Below are positions 35,556-43,649 of a stretch of 64,000 nucleotides of DNA, in pieces. Origin of the DNA: Demequina maris (GTDB lineage: Bacteria; Actinomycetota; Actinomycetes; Actinomycetales; Demequinaceae). A model generated the notes under the pieces. The model had not been told where the DNA came from. It worked only from the letters and a program-made list of their open reading frames with translations, and searched no databases. Each line of letters opens with the position of its first letter. The stretch's first letter is position 1. The stretch covers positions 165,879 to 229,878 of the forward strand of contig NZ_BBLX01000001.1 in NCBI RefSeq assembly GCF_000971155.1. The letters run 5' to 3'. The translations under genes and the position numbers were made by a program.

Positions 35556-35598
35556 ACCATCGTCCCGTGACGCGTCGTCACGCCGACGGGACGATGGT
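35556..35598 (-). terminator. Long hairpin between pyc and the flavodoxin gene, built on the ACGATG repeat
   Basis: Perfect 13-bp arms (ACCATCGTCCCGT and ACGGGACGATGGT) lie 16 bases beyond the pyc stop. The loop holds a second, partly competing stem (CGTGACG/CGTCACG). The arms carry one-mismatch versions of the GGACGATGCG repeat in inverted orientation. It probably ends pyc transcription; it might also be an operator for the flavodoxin gene 26 bases on. Confidence 0.75.
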
Positions 35599-35613
35599 CC
35601 CCGACCACCGGTT

Positions 35614-38600
35614 CTATTCGACCACGAGCACCAGGTCGCCGCCCGCGAGCGACTGCGAGCCGCCGATCACGACCCGCGTGACCGTGCCGGCCACCGAGGA
35701 CGTGATGGAGGACTCCATCTTCATCGCCTCGATCACCGCGACCGTCTGGCCGGCCTCGACCTCGTCGCCCTCCGCCACGCGCGGCGTCACGAGCCCCGTG
35801 AACGGCGAGGCGATGTGGCCCGGCTTCGAGGCGTCCGCCCGCTCCCGCTCGACCACGTCCACCTTCGCGGACAGGTCGCGCACCTGGATGGGCCGGATGC
35901 CTCCGTTGTAGTTGAAGATGACCGTGCGCTCGCCGTGCGAGTCGGGCTCGCCGACCGCCTCGATGGTCGCGATGATCTTCACGCCGCGGTGCAGCTCGAT
36001 CACGGCCTCCTCACCCGAGCCGACCGACAGGCCGTACAGGTAGTGGAACGTATCGATCACCGAGATGTCGCCGTACTTGTCGACCGCCTGGTCGAAGTCC
36101 TTGGCGGGCCCGGGGAACAGCAGGTGGTTGAGCCGGCGGCGACGGGCCTCGCCCGGCTCCGCGAGCACGGCGCGGTCGTCGTCCGTGAGCTCCGCCATCT
36201 TCCGCTCCACGTCGCGACCCTGGAGGGCCTTGGTGCGGAACGGCTCGGGCCAGCCGCCGGGCGGGTCGCCCAGCTCGCCTGCGAGGAAGCCGATGACCGA
36301 GTCGGGCAGGTCGTACTTGTCCGGGTTCTCCTCGAAGTCGGCCGGGTCCGCGTCGTTTGCCACGAGGTGCAGGGCGAGGTCGCCCACCACCTTGGACGAG
36401 GGCGTCACCTTCACGAGGTTGCCGAGGATGCGGTTCGCCGCCGCGTACATGTCCTCGATCGCCTCGAACTTGTCCGCGAGGCCCAGCGAGATCGCCTGCT
36501 GGCGCAGGTTGGAGAGCTGGCCGCCGGGGATCTCGTGGTGGTAGACGCGACCGGTCGGGCCCGGCAGGCCGGACTCGAACGGCGCGTAGAGGCGGCGCAC
36601 CGACTCCCAGTAGGGCTCGAGGTCCTGCGCGGCCGCCAGCGACATGCCGGTGTCGCGCGTCGTGTGCTCGAGGGCCGCGATCAGCGCGGACATCGGGGGC
36701 TGCGACGTGGTGCCGGCCATGGCCGCGCTGGCGACGTCGACCGCGTCGACGCCCGCCTCCGCCGCCGCGAGGAGCGTGCCGATCTGGCCGCCCGCCGTGT
36801 CGTGCGTGTGCAGGTGGACCGGCAGGTCGAAGTTCGCACGCAGCTGCGAGACCAGGATGGCCGCGGCCGCGGGACGCAGCAGGCCCGCCATGTCCTTGAT
36901 CGCGAGCATGTGCGCGCCCGCCTCGACCAGCTGCTCGGCGAGGCGCAGGTAGTAGTCGAGCGTGTACAGCTTCTCGGACGGCGAGATCATGTTGCCCGTG
37001 TAGCAGAGCGTCGCCTCCGCCACCGCGGTGCCTGTGCCGCGCACGGCCTCGATCGCCGGGCGCATCTGCTCGACGTCGTTGAGCGCGTCGAAGATGCGGA
37101 AGATGTCGATGCCGGTGGCGGCCGCCTCCTCGACGAACGCCACGGCGACCTCGTCCGGGTACGGCGTGTAGCCGACCGTGTTGCGGCCGCGCAGCAGCAT
37201 CTGGATCGCGATGTTCGGCATCTTGGCCCGCAGGTCCTCGAGCCGGATCCACGGGTCCTCGGAGAGGAATCGCATCGCGACGTCGTAGGTCGCGCCGCCC
37301 CAGGCCTCCATCGACAGCAGCTCGGGCGTCATGCGGGACACGTGTCCGGCCGCCGCGAGCAGGTCGTACGTGCGGACACGGGTCGCGAGCAGCGACTGGT
37401 GCGCGTCGCGCATCGTCGTCTCGGTCACGGCGAGCGCGTTCTGCTCGCGCAGCGCGCGGGCGAAGCCCTCGGGCCCGAGCTCGAGCAGGCGCTGGCGCGA
37501 GCCCGCGGGGGGCTCGGTCGACAGGTCGATCTGCGGCAGCTTGTCCGCGGGACGCACGAAGACCTCGGCGTGCTCGCCGTGCGGGCGGTTCACCGTGGTG
37601 TGCCCCAGGAAGGCCAGCAGCTTGGTCGAGCGGTCCGGCGTGGTCGCGAGGTCGAGCAGCTCGGGGTGCGTCTCGATGAACGACGTGGTGAAGCCGCCCG
37701 TCTGGAAGTCGGGGTGCGCGAGCACGGTGCGCAGGAACTGGATGTTCGAGGTGACGCCGCGGATGCGGAACTCGGCGAGCGCGCGCAGGGCGCGGCGGTT
37801 CGCGGTCGCGAAGTCGTGGCCGCGGCACGTGAGCTTGACGAGCATCGAGTCGAAGTGGCCGGTGATCTCGTTGCCCGCCATGCCGGTCGCGCCGTCGAGG
37901 CGGATGCCGGCGCCGCCCGGGGAGCGGTAGGCGACGATGCGGCCGGTGTCGGGCAGGAAGCCGTTGGCCGGGTCCTCGGTGGTGATGCGCGTCTGGATCG
38001 CGAAGCCGCTGACGCGGATGTCCTCCTGGCGGATCCCCATGTCCTCGAGCGTCTCGCCGGCGGCGATGCGCAGCTGCGAGCTCACGAGGTCGACGCCGGT
38101 GACCTCCTCGGTCACGGTGTGCTCGACCTGGATGCGCGGGTTCATCTCGATGAACACGTGCTGGCCGGCGCGCTCGCCCTCGGTGGCGAGGAGGAACTCG
38201 ACGGTGCCCGCGTTGACGTAGCCGAGGCTCTGGGCGAACTTGACGGCGTCCGCGCACAGGGCGTCGCGGATCGCGGGGTCGAGCGCAGGCGCCGGGGCGA
38301 TCTCGACCACCTTCTGGTGGCGGCGCTGGAGCGAGCAGTCGCGCTCGAACAGGTGGACCACGTTGCCCTCGGCGTCGGCGAGGATCTGCACCTCGATGTG
38401 GCGCGGGCCCAGCACGGCCTGCTCGAGGAAGACGGTGGCGTCGCCGAACGCGTTCTCGGCCTCGCGCATCGCGGCCGACAGCATCTCGACGAGGTCCTCG
38501 CGGCGCTCGACGCGACGCATGCCGCGACCGCCGCCGCCGGCGACGGCCTTGACGAACACCGGGTAGCCGATCCGGTCGGCCTCGCCGACGAGGAAGTCGA

Positions 38601-39021
38601 CGTCGCGCGACGGCTCCGACGAGTCGAGGACCGGGACGCCGGCCTCGCGGGCGGCCTTGAGCGCGGCGACCTTGTCGCCGGCCTTGGCGAGCACCTCCGG
38701 CGGCGGGCCGACGAACGTCACGCCTTCCTCGGCGCAGCGCCGGGCGAAGTCGACGTTCTCGGAGAGGAAGCCGTAGCCCGGGTAGACGGCGTCGGCGCCG
38801 GCCTGCTTGGCCACGTCGAGGATCGCGTCGATGTCGAGGTACGCCTTGACCGGGTGGCCCTTCTCACCGATCTGGTAGGACTCGTCCGCCTTGACGCGGT
38901 GCTCGGACATCCGGTCCTCGTAGGGGAACACGGCCACGGTGCCGGCGCCGTTCTCGACGGCGGCCCTGAAGGCTCGGACGGCGATCTCTGCACGGTTGGC
39001 CACGAGGACTTTGGCGAACAT
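35614..39021 (-). CDS. pyc: Pyruvate carboxylase
   Basis: An 1135-residue single-chain enzyme. The ATG at 39021 follows GAAGGGAAG and gives MFAKVLVANRAEIAVRAFRA; the longer upstream frame has no support. Biotin carboxylase domain (about 1-450) with AVAGGGGRGMRRV and EMNPRIQVEHTVTEEV; carboxyltransferase domain (about 520-800) with DAHQSLLATRVRT and HLHTHDTAGG; biotin-carrier domain with EAMKMESS near residue 1100. It makes oxaloacetate from pyruvate, CO2 and ATP. The merR gene lies upstream across a perfect 24-bp palindrome. Confidence 0.97.
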   Translation of the reverse strand: MFAKVLVANRAEIAVRAFRAAVENGAGTVAVFPYEDRMSEHRVKADESYQIGEKGHPVKAYLDIDAILDVAKQAGADAVYPGYGFLSENVDFARRCAEEGVTFVGPPPEVLAKAGDKVAALKAAREAGVPVLDSSEPSRDVDFLVGEADRIGYPVFVKAVAGGGGRGMRRVERREDLVEMLSAAMREAENAFGDATVFLEQAVLGPRHIEVQILADAEGNVVHLFERDCSLQRRHQKVVEIAPAPALDPAIRDALCADAVKFAQSLGYVNAGTVEFLLATEGERAGQHVFIEMNPRIQVEHTVTEEVTGVDLVSSQLRIAAGETLEDMGIRQEDIRVSGFAIQTRITTEDPANGFLPDTGRIVAYRSPGGAGIRLDGATGMAGNEITGHFDSMLVKLTCRGHDFATANRRALRALAEFRIRGVTSNIQFLRTVLAHPDFQTGGFTTSFIETHPELLDLATTPDRSTKLLAFLGHTTVNRPHGEHAEVFVRPADKLPQIDLSTEPPAGSRQRLLELGPEGFARALREQNALAVTETTMRDAHQSLLATRVRTYDLLAAAGHVSRMTPELLSMEAWGGATYDVAMRFLSEDPWIRLEDLRAKMPNIAIQMLLRGRNTVGYTPYPDEVAVAFVEEAAATGIDIFRIFDALNDVEQMRPAIEAVRGTGTAVAEATLCYTGNMISPSEKLYTLDYYLRLAEQLVEAGAHMLAIKDMAGLLRPAAAAILVSQLRANFDLPVHLHTHDTAGGQIGTLLAAAEAGVDAVDVASAAMAGTTSQPPMSALIAALEHTTRDTGMSLAAAQDLEPYWESVRRLYAPFESGLPGPTGRVYHHEIPGGQLSNLRQQAISLGLADKFEAIEDMYAAANRILGNLVKVTPSSKVVGDLALHLVANDADPADFEENPDKYDLPDSVIGFLAGELGDPPGGWPEPFRTKALQGRDVERKMAELTDDDRAVLAEPGEARRRRLNHLLFPGPAKDFDQAVDKYGDISVIDTFHYLYGLSVGSGEEAVIELHRGVKIIATIEAVGEPDSHGERTVIFNYNGGIRPIQVRDLSAKVDVVERERADASKPGHIASPFTGLVTPRVAEGDEVEAGQTVAVIEAMKMESSITSSVAGTVTRVVIGGSQSLAGGDLVLVVE

Positions 39022-39147
39022 CTGCTTCCCTTCGTCGTTGGGGGCCATCCTGCCAGGTTTCGGGACGGCAGTCAGCCGCCGTCCACCAGGTGAGACGGGG
39101 CGTGTCGGGGCGCCGCCCCGCCCGCACGATGCGCGGGCAGGAGGGCG

Positions 39148-39171
39148 CGCATCGTCCCCGGGGACGATGCG
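39148..39171 (-). terminator. Perfect 24-bp palindrome made of two GGACGATGCG copies
   Basis: CGCATCGTCCCC is followed directly by its exact reverse complement, centred on CCCCGGGG. It lies 10 bases beyond the merR stop and 127 bases before pyc. It can act as a hairpin terminator for merR. A third degenerate copy (CACGATGCG) sits at 39125-39133. The same unit recurs across the window, see the repeat entry. Confidence 0.75.
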
Positions 39172-39181
39172 GGGAGGAGGC

Positions 39182-39754
39182 TCAGCCGGCCTGGCTGCGG
39201 CGCGCGCGACGCTCGGCGAGATCGTCGACCGCGGAGACCCGCGCGGGGTCGTCGGCACGGTCGGCGGGCAGCGAGGACAGCGAGCCCTCGAGCTCGCGCC
39301 ACACCTTGCCCAGCGCGATGCCGAACACGCCCTGGCCGCCCTGCACGAGGTCGATGACCTCGTCGTCGGACGTGCACTCGTAGACGGAGGCGCCGTCCGA
39401 CATCAGCGTGATGCGGGACAGGTCCTCGACGCCGCGCTCGCGCAGGTGCTCGACCGCGCTGCGGATCTGCTGCAGCGAGACGCCCGAGTCGAGCAGGCGC
39501 TTGACGACCCGCAGCACGAGGATGTCGCGGAAGCCGTAGAGGCGCTGCGTGCCCGAGCCGGTCGCGGAGCGCACGGTGGGCTCGACCAGGCCGGTGCGGG
39601 CCCAGTAGTCGAGCTGGCGGTAGGTGATGCCGGCGGCCTTACAGGCCGTGGGACCTCGGTAGCCCGCGTTCTCGTCGAGCGGCGGGAGGCCGTCGTCGAA
39701 GAGGACCCCCTGATCGAGCCGCGGAGGTGTGCGGTGGCCGGGTCCGTCGGTCAT
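39182..39754 (-). CDS. MerR-family regulator (second MerR of the garA-ftsR block)
   Basis: A 190-residue protein. ATG 39754 follows AGGAGG by 4 bases and is preferred to 39772. The winged helix has GPTACKAAGITYRQLDYWARTGLVEPT, RLYGFRDILVLRVVKRLLD and a coiled-coil helix with SLQQIRSAVEHLRERG. The C-terminal part is a small ligand-type domain. It corresponds in position to the second MerR gene after garA and ftsR in corynebacteria and mycobacteria, a regulator whose inducer is unknown. Confidence 0.88.
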   Translation of the reverse strand: MTDGPGHRTPPRLDQGVLFDDGLPPLDENAGYRGPTACKAAGITYRQLDYWARTGLVEPTVRSATGSGTQRLYGFRDILVLRVVKRLLDSGVSLQQIRSAVEHLRERGVEDLSRITLMSDGASVYECTSDDEVIDLVQGGQGVFGIALGKVWRELEGSLSSLPADRADDPARVSAVDDLAERRARRSQAG

Positions 39755-39844
39755 CTGTCCTCCTAGGTTCAACCTTCACTCAAACGTTAGGGCTGGTGAG
39801 GGGCCGGGTCAACGACCGCGCGCACGTGTCGCGCGACGTCGTGC

Positions 39845-40591
39845 CTATCCTCCCACCTGGTGCCGCACGACGGCGGAGAATGCGGCGATCGACGCCTCGC
39901 CGAACTCCGCGGCGGCGGCCTCGGCCTCTCCCCCGCCTCGGCGGCGCAGCGGCGCGGCATGCGCCTCGGCGCGGTCCGCCTCGCGGCGGGCGGCCAGCAC
40001 CAGCGTGCGCAGCGATCGCACGTCGCCGCCGGCGTTGAGGTACGCGGCCGCGGCCACGACCACGGTCAGCACGCCGGGCTCGTAGCCGTCCGGCACGGAC
40101 GCGCCGACGATGCCGGCGTCCTCCAGCTCGCGCAGCGTCGCGAGGGTCACCCCGCCACGCTCGGCCACCGCCTGCGCGGTCAGGTAGTCGTCGGGCGCCT
40201 CGCCGATCTCGGTGAGGGTGACGGGCTCGTGCAGGAGCCCGGAGTCGAGCGCGTCGAGCTGCTCGCGGATGACGGTGAGCGGGCGGTAGTGGTCGCGCTG
40301 CTGGCGCAGCACGAACCTCACGCGCTCGACGTCCGCCGGCGAGTACTGCCGGTAGCCCGACGACGTCCGCTGCGGGCACACCAGTCCGTTCGCGTCGAGG
40401 AAGCGCAGCTTCGACGTGGTGAGCGTGGGGAACTGCGGCTGCACGAGGCCCAGGACGTCGCTCACGCGGAGCATCGGCTCGTGCGACAGCGCGTGCGGCC
40501 ACGTGCCGACGAGCGCCGCGGGCGCCTCGCATCCCGTGGGCTCCTGCGCGACGCGTTCCGGCGCCGCCTGGGGACGTGCGGCCTGCGCCAT
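39845..40591 (-). CDS. ftsR: MerR-like cell-division regulator FtsR
   Basis: A 248-residue protein with a N-terminal extension of about 40 residues and a MerR-type helix-turn-helix: LRVSDVLGLVQPQFPTLTTSKLRFLDANGLVCPQRTSSGYRQY, then ADVERVRFVLRQQRDHY. The C-terminal half is alanine-rich. In Corynebacterium FtsR activates ftsZ, and its gene lies beside the FHA gene odhI/garA, as here. The start lies 3 bases after the garA stop. Confidence 0.87.
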   Translation of the reverse strand: MAQAARPQAAPERVAQEPTGCEAPAALVGTWPHALSHEPMLRVSDVLGLVQPQFPTLTTSKLRFLDANGLVCPQRTSSGYRQYSPADVERVRFVLRQQRDHYRPLTVIREQLDALDSGLLHEPVTLTEIGEAPDDYLTAQAVAERGGVTLATLRELEDAGIVGASVPDGYEPGVLTVVVAAAAYLNAGGDVRSLRTLVLAARREADRAEAHAAPLRRRGGGEAEAAAAEFGEASIAAFSAVVRHQVGG

Positions 40592-40594
40592 CCG

Positions 40595-41017
40595 TCAGGC
40601 CTGCGAGCCGGGGTGGAACGTCAGGCGGTACTTGCCGATCTGGACCTCGTCGCCGGCCTCGAGCCTGCGCTCCGAGACGTTCTCCCGGTTGACGTACGTG
40701 CCGTTGAGCGACCCCTGGTCGCGCACGAAGAACGCGTGGCCGTCACGGATGAACTGCGCGTGCTCGCGGCTCACGGTGACGTCGTCGAGGAAGATGTCCG
40801 ACTTCACCGACCGGCCGGCGGTGGTGACGTCGACGTCCAGCAGGAACCGGGCTCCGAGGTTGGGGCCATGGTGGACGATGAGCAGCGCGTGGTCCGGGCC
40901 GAGCGCCTCGACGGCGGCCTGGTCCTGCGAGCTCAGGCGGTGCGGGGCCGCCTCGTCCACGGGGGCTGCGGAGTCGAGCGACATCGTGCGCTCGACGGGG
41001 CTCTCGTCATAGGTCAT
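40595..41017 (-). CDS. garA: FHA-domain signalling protein GarA/OdhI
   Basis: A 140-residue protein whose C-terminal FHA domain (about 50-135) has the phosphothreonine-binding residues in GRSVKSDIFLDDVTVSREHAQF and SLNGTYVNR. GarA/OdhI inhibits 2-oxoglutarate dehydrogenase and adjusts glutamate metabolism, and is switched off by phosphorylation at an N-terminal ETTSVF motif. Here the N-terminus reads SPVERTMSLDS and lacks a clear ETTSVF. It sits between pgsA and ftsR as in relatives. Confidence 0.88.
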   Translation of the reverse strand: MTYDESPVERTMSLDSAAPVDEAAPHRLSSQDQAAVEALGPDHALLIVHHGPNLGARFLLDVDVTTAGRSVKSDIFLDDVTVSREHAQFIRDGHAFFVRDQGSLNGTYVNRENVSERRLEAGDEVQIGKYRLTFHPGSQA

Positions 41018-41047
41018 GACGCCTCCTTCAGCTCGACCGTTCGCTGC

Positions 41048-41692
41048 TCATCCTAGGCCCGCGGGGCCCTCGGGCGACACCTCGCCACGCCCGTGCTGCG
41101 CCGCCATCCGGGCACGCAGATCCAGGACGTAGCCCACGCCCGAGTACCAGTAGAAGACCGCGGCGACGGACGCCCCGGCGATCGCGACGCCGTGGAGCAC
41201 CGCCCACTCGGGGAACGCGACGCTCACGAGGTACGCCATGGGCAGGAACAGGTACAGCAGCGCGGTCGCGAGCTTGCCGACGAACGTCACCTGCGGCGAC
41301 GGCACGTGGTGGTGATGCGCGATGAGCAGCACGGTGCCGACCATGATGTCGCGCGCGAGCAGCAGCGCGACGAGCCACCACGGGATGATGTCGCGGAACG
41401 CGAGCCCGAGGACCACGGCCACGGTGAGGAGCCGGTCCGCCGCGGGATCGAGCAGGCGGCCCAGACGGGTGACCTGGCCCCAGCGGCGCGCGAGGTAGCC
41501 GTCGAGGAAGTCGCTGATGCCGGCGGCGGCGAGCGCGATGATCGCCCACGTGTCCCGGTCCGCGCTCAGGAGCGCGCCGAACACCGCGATCAGCAGCAGG
41601 CGGACGCCGCTGATGGCGTTGGGGATCGTCCACACCGCGGTCGACGGGACCGGGTGGACGTGCCCATGGCGAGGGTGCTCGACGGCTTCCAC
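41048..41692 (-). CDS. pgsA: CDP-alcohol phosphatidyltransferase (PgsA-like)
   Basis: A 214-residue membrane enzyme with about six helices. The family motif is complete: DFLDGYLARRWGQVTRLGRLLDPAAD (about 62-87; two Asp pairs, AR and G). It transfers a phosphatidyl group from CDP-diacylglycerol to an alcohol, probably glycerol 3-phosphate or a related acceptor; the acceptor cannot be read from sequence. It heads the pgsA-garA-ftsR-merR set. Confidence 0.88.
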   Translation of the reverse strand: MEAVEHPRHGHVHPVPSTAVWTIPNAISGVRLLLIAVFGALLSADRDTWAIIALAAAGISDFLDGYLARRWGQVTRLGRLLDPAADRLLTVAVVLGLAFRDIIPWWLVALLLARDIMVGTVLLIAHHHHVPSPQVTFVGKLATALLYLFLPMAYLVSVAFPEWAVLHGVAIAGASVAAVFYWYSGVGYVLDLRARMAAQHGRGEVSPEGPAGLG

Positions 41693-41713
41693 GCCGCACA
41701 GTCTAGAGGGATG

Positions 41714-41863
41714 TCAGGACGAGGACTCCTGCTCCATCACCTTGTCGACGGTCGCCGCCGCGATCCGGGTGGCCTCATCCTCGCTCGCACCCCGCGCGAG
41801 CTCCTTCGCCTTGATCTGCTCGAACTTGTAGTGCCGGGTGTCGAGGACCTTGTCGTCGCTCAT
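41714..41863 (-). CDS. Small charged protein, plasmid-stabilisation-like
   Basis: A 49-residue protein starting MSDDKVLDTRHYKFEQ behind GATGGAGG, with a -10 candidate TAGGCT at 41899-41904 on the - strand. It is helical and polar: KAKELARGASEDEATRIAA followed by ATVDKVMEQE. The AxxTVxK end resembles short actinobacterial proteins often named plasmid stabilisation protein, whose function is unknown. Just before pgsA on the same strand, but 21 bases beyond its start. Confidence 0.65.
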   Translation of the reverse strand: MSDDKVLDTRHYKFEQIKAKELARGASEDEATRIAAATVDKVMEQESSS

Positions 41864-41968
41864 GATCCACCTCCATCGCTGGTCCAAGGGACGTCTCCAG
41901 CCTAGGCCGGGCCCGGGCGCCGCGCGAGGGCGGCGCGCGGCCTCCGTGACACGGCACGTGGCCGCCTC

Positions 41969-41974
41969 TAGCAT
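41969..41974 (+). promoter_or_regulatory. Leaderless-type -10 box of the MarR gene
   Basis: TAGCAT ends 6 nt before the GTG start. A GCGCCGC/GCGGCGC inverted repeat at 41917-41936 lies between this promoter and that of the divergent small gene; it may be an operator. Confidence 0.45.
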
Positions 41975-41980
41975 GGTGGC

Positions 41981-42502
41981 GTGACCACCCCCGCCCTCGA
42001 GCCGCGCGACTGGGCCCTCTGGCGAGCCCTCGCGCTGATGGGACGCCGCCTCGTGGCCGGCCTCGAGCAGCGTCTCCAGGCCGAGGTGGGCATCTCCGTG
42101 CCCGACCTCGACATCCTCATGGCGCTCGACGCCGCGCCCGACGGCCGGCTGCGCGCGGGCTCGCTCGGCGAGATGCTCGGCTGGGAGAAGTCGCGGATCT
42201 CGCACCACGTGTCCCGGATGGAGGCGCGCGGGCTCGTGAAGCGCGTGACCTGCGTCGAGGACCACCGCGGCACCTGGGTGGAGATGGACGATGCGGGCCG
42301 CGGCGCGCTGGCGGACGCCCTCCCCGTCTTCGCCGCGCACCTCAAGCACGGTCTCGTCGACGTGGTGCCCGAGGACGAGGCCGAGGTGGTCGGCCGCGTG
42401 GCCCTGCGCGTCCTCGACGCGTCGCCGGCGACGAGCTGCCAGGCCGAGATCGACCGCCTCGGCGTCGAGCTGGGGCTGCGGGCCGCCGGCTACCCCTCCT
42501 GA
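41981..42502 (+). CDS. MarR-family transcriptional regulator
   Basis: A 173-residue protein, GTG start. Winged-helix core: ISVPDLDILMALDAAPDGRLRAGSLGEMLGWEKSRISHHVSRMEARGLVKR, then a wing with CVEDHRGTWVEM. A cysteine sits just before the wing and another near the C-terminus (TSCQAE); redox sensing is possible but unproven. The next gene (flavin monooxygenase) is 49 bases downstream with its own -10 box; regulation of that gene is an inference. Confidence 0.88.
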   Translation: MTTPALEPRDWALWRALALMGRRLVAGLEQRLQAEVGISVPDLDILMALDAAPDGRLRAGSLGEMLGWEKSRISHHVSRMEARGLVKRVTCVEDHRGTWVEMDDAGRGALADALPVFAAHLKHGLVDVVPEDEAEVVGRVALRVLDASPATSCQAEIDRLGVELGLRAAGYPS

Positions 42503-42539
42503 CGGCCGTGAGCCTGCCGGAATCCCTTCGCTGACCACG

Positions 42540-42545
42540 TACTGT
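42540..42545 (+). promoter_or_regulatory. Leaderless-type -10 box of the flavin oxidoreductase gene
   Basis: TACTGT ends 6 nt before the ATG at 42552. No ribosome binding site is visible. Confidence 0.5.
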
Positions 42546-42551
42546 TGACCT

Positions 42552-43649
42552 ATGCCCGACCGGACGCACCGCACCGCCGACGTGGTCGTCATCGGGGCGG
42601 GCCAGGCCGGCCTCGCCGTCGCGTACCACCTCGGCCGCCGCGGCCTCATGAGCGGCCGCGAGGTGCTCGTGCTCGACCGCGGTCCGGGCCCCGGCGGGGC
42701 CTGGCAGCACCGCTGGTCGTCCCTCACGCTGGGTGGCACGCACCACCTCCATGACCTCCCCGGCATGGCGGACACCGGGCTGTCGTTCTCGACCGCGCCG
42801 GGCGACCGGCCCGCGCGGGAGGTCGTGTCCGAGTACTACGGCAGCTACGAGGAGCGCCACGGGATCGAGGTGCTGCGTCCGGTCACGGTCGCGCGCGTCG
42901 AGCGCTCCGGCGACCGCTACCGGGTGCTCGCGGCGACCGGCTCGGCGGTCGAGGAGGTCGACGCGCGTGTCGTGGTGTCGGCCACGGGCACCTGGACGAG
43001 CCCCCGCATGCCGTTCATGCCCGGGCGCGACCGCTTCCGCGGGCTGCAGGTCACGACGGCCGCGTACACCGGTGCGGCCCCCTTCGCCGGGCTGCGGGTC
43101 GCGGTCGTCGGCGGCGGCACCTCCGCGCTCACGTTCCTCGACGAGGTCGGCGACGTCGCGTCCGAGGTGCTGTGGTTCACGCGCCGCACCCCCACGTTCC
43201 ACGACGAGGAGGTCGAGCTCTCCCCCGAGCGCGGCCGCGTCGCGGTGGCGATCCAGGACGAGGCGGCGCGTGCCGGGCGACCGCTGCCGTCGATCGTGTC
43301 CGTCACGGGCCTTCCGCGGTCCGGGCTCGTGCGACGCCTCGAGGCCGCCGGCAGGCTCGAGCGGCTCCCGATGTTCGCCGAGATGACCGAGACGGGCGTG
43401 ATCACGCGCGAGGACGCCGAGATCCCGCTCGACGCCGTCATCTGGGCGACCGGCTTCCGCCCCGAGATCGCGCACCTGCGGCCGTTGGGCGTGGTGAACG
43501 ACGCGGGCGGCATCGTCGTCGAGGACGGCCGCGTGCCCGGCGAGCCCGGGCTGTTCCTCGCGGGCTACGGCCCGCAGGCGTCGACCATCTCGTCGAACCG
43601 CGCCGCGCGCACCACGGCCAAGGCGATCGCGGACATCCTCGGCCGCTAG
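42552..43649 (+). CDS. Flavin-containing monooxygenase-like NAD(P)/FAD oxidoreductase
   Basis: A 365-residue two-dinucleotide-binding flavoprotein. FAD site VVVIGAGQAGLAVAYHLGRRG near residue 10; NADPH site RVAVVGGGTSALTFLDEVG near 181; ATG-type motif VIWATGFRPE near 297; GYGPQAS near the end. It belongs to the FMO/YrdB-like group; the substrate is unknown. It ends overlapping the stop of the next, convergent gene by 4 bases. A MarR gene lies upstream on the same strand. Confidence 0.83.
   Translation: MPDRTHRTADVVVIGAGQAGLAVAYHLGRRGLMSGREVLVLDRGPGPGGAWQHRWSSLTLGGTHHLHDLPGMADTGLSFSTAPGDRPAREVVSEYYGSYEERHGIEVLRPVTVARVERSGDRYRVLAATGSAVEEVDARVVVSATGTWTSPRMPFMPGRDRFRGLQVTTAAYTGAAPFAGLRVAVVGGGTSALTFLDEVGDVASEVLWFTRRTPTFHDEEVELSPERGRVAVAIQDEAARAGRPLPSIVSVTGLPRSGLVRRLEAAGRLERLPMFAEMTETGVITREDAEIPLDAVIWATGFRPEIAHLRPLGVVNDAGGIVVEDGRVPGEPGLFLAGYGPQASTISSNRAARTTAKAIADILGR

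Noticed and set aside
39148..39171. Inverted terminal repeat of an insertion sequence
   Set aside because: No transposase lies nearby, and the unit recurs singly across the window without flanking duplications.
39755..39772. Start of the MerR protein at 39772
   Set aside because: The AGGAGG ribosome binding site lies between 39772 and 39754, so translation most likely begins at 39754.
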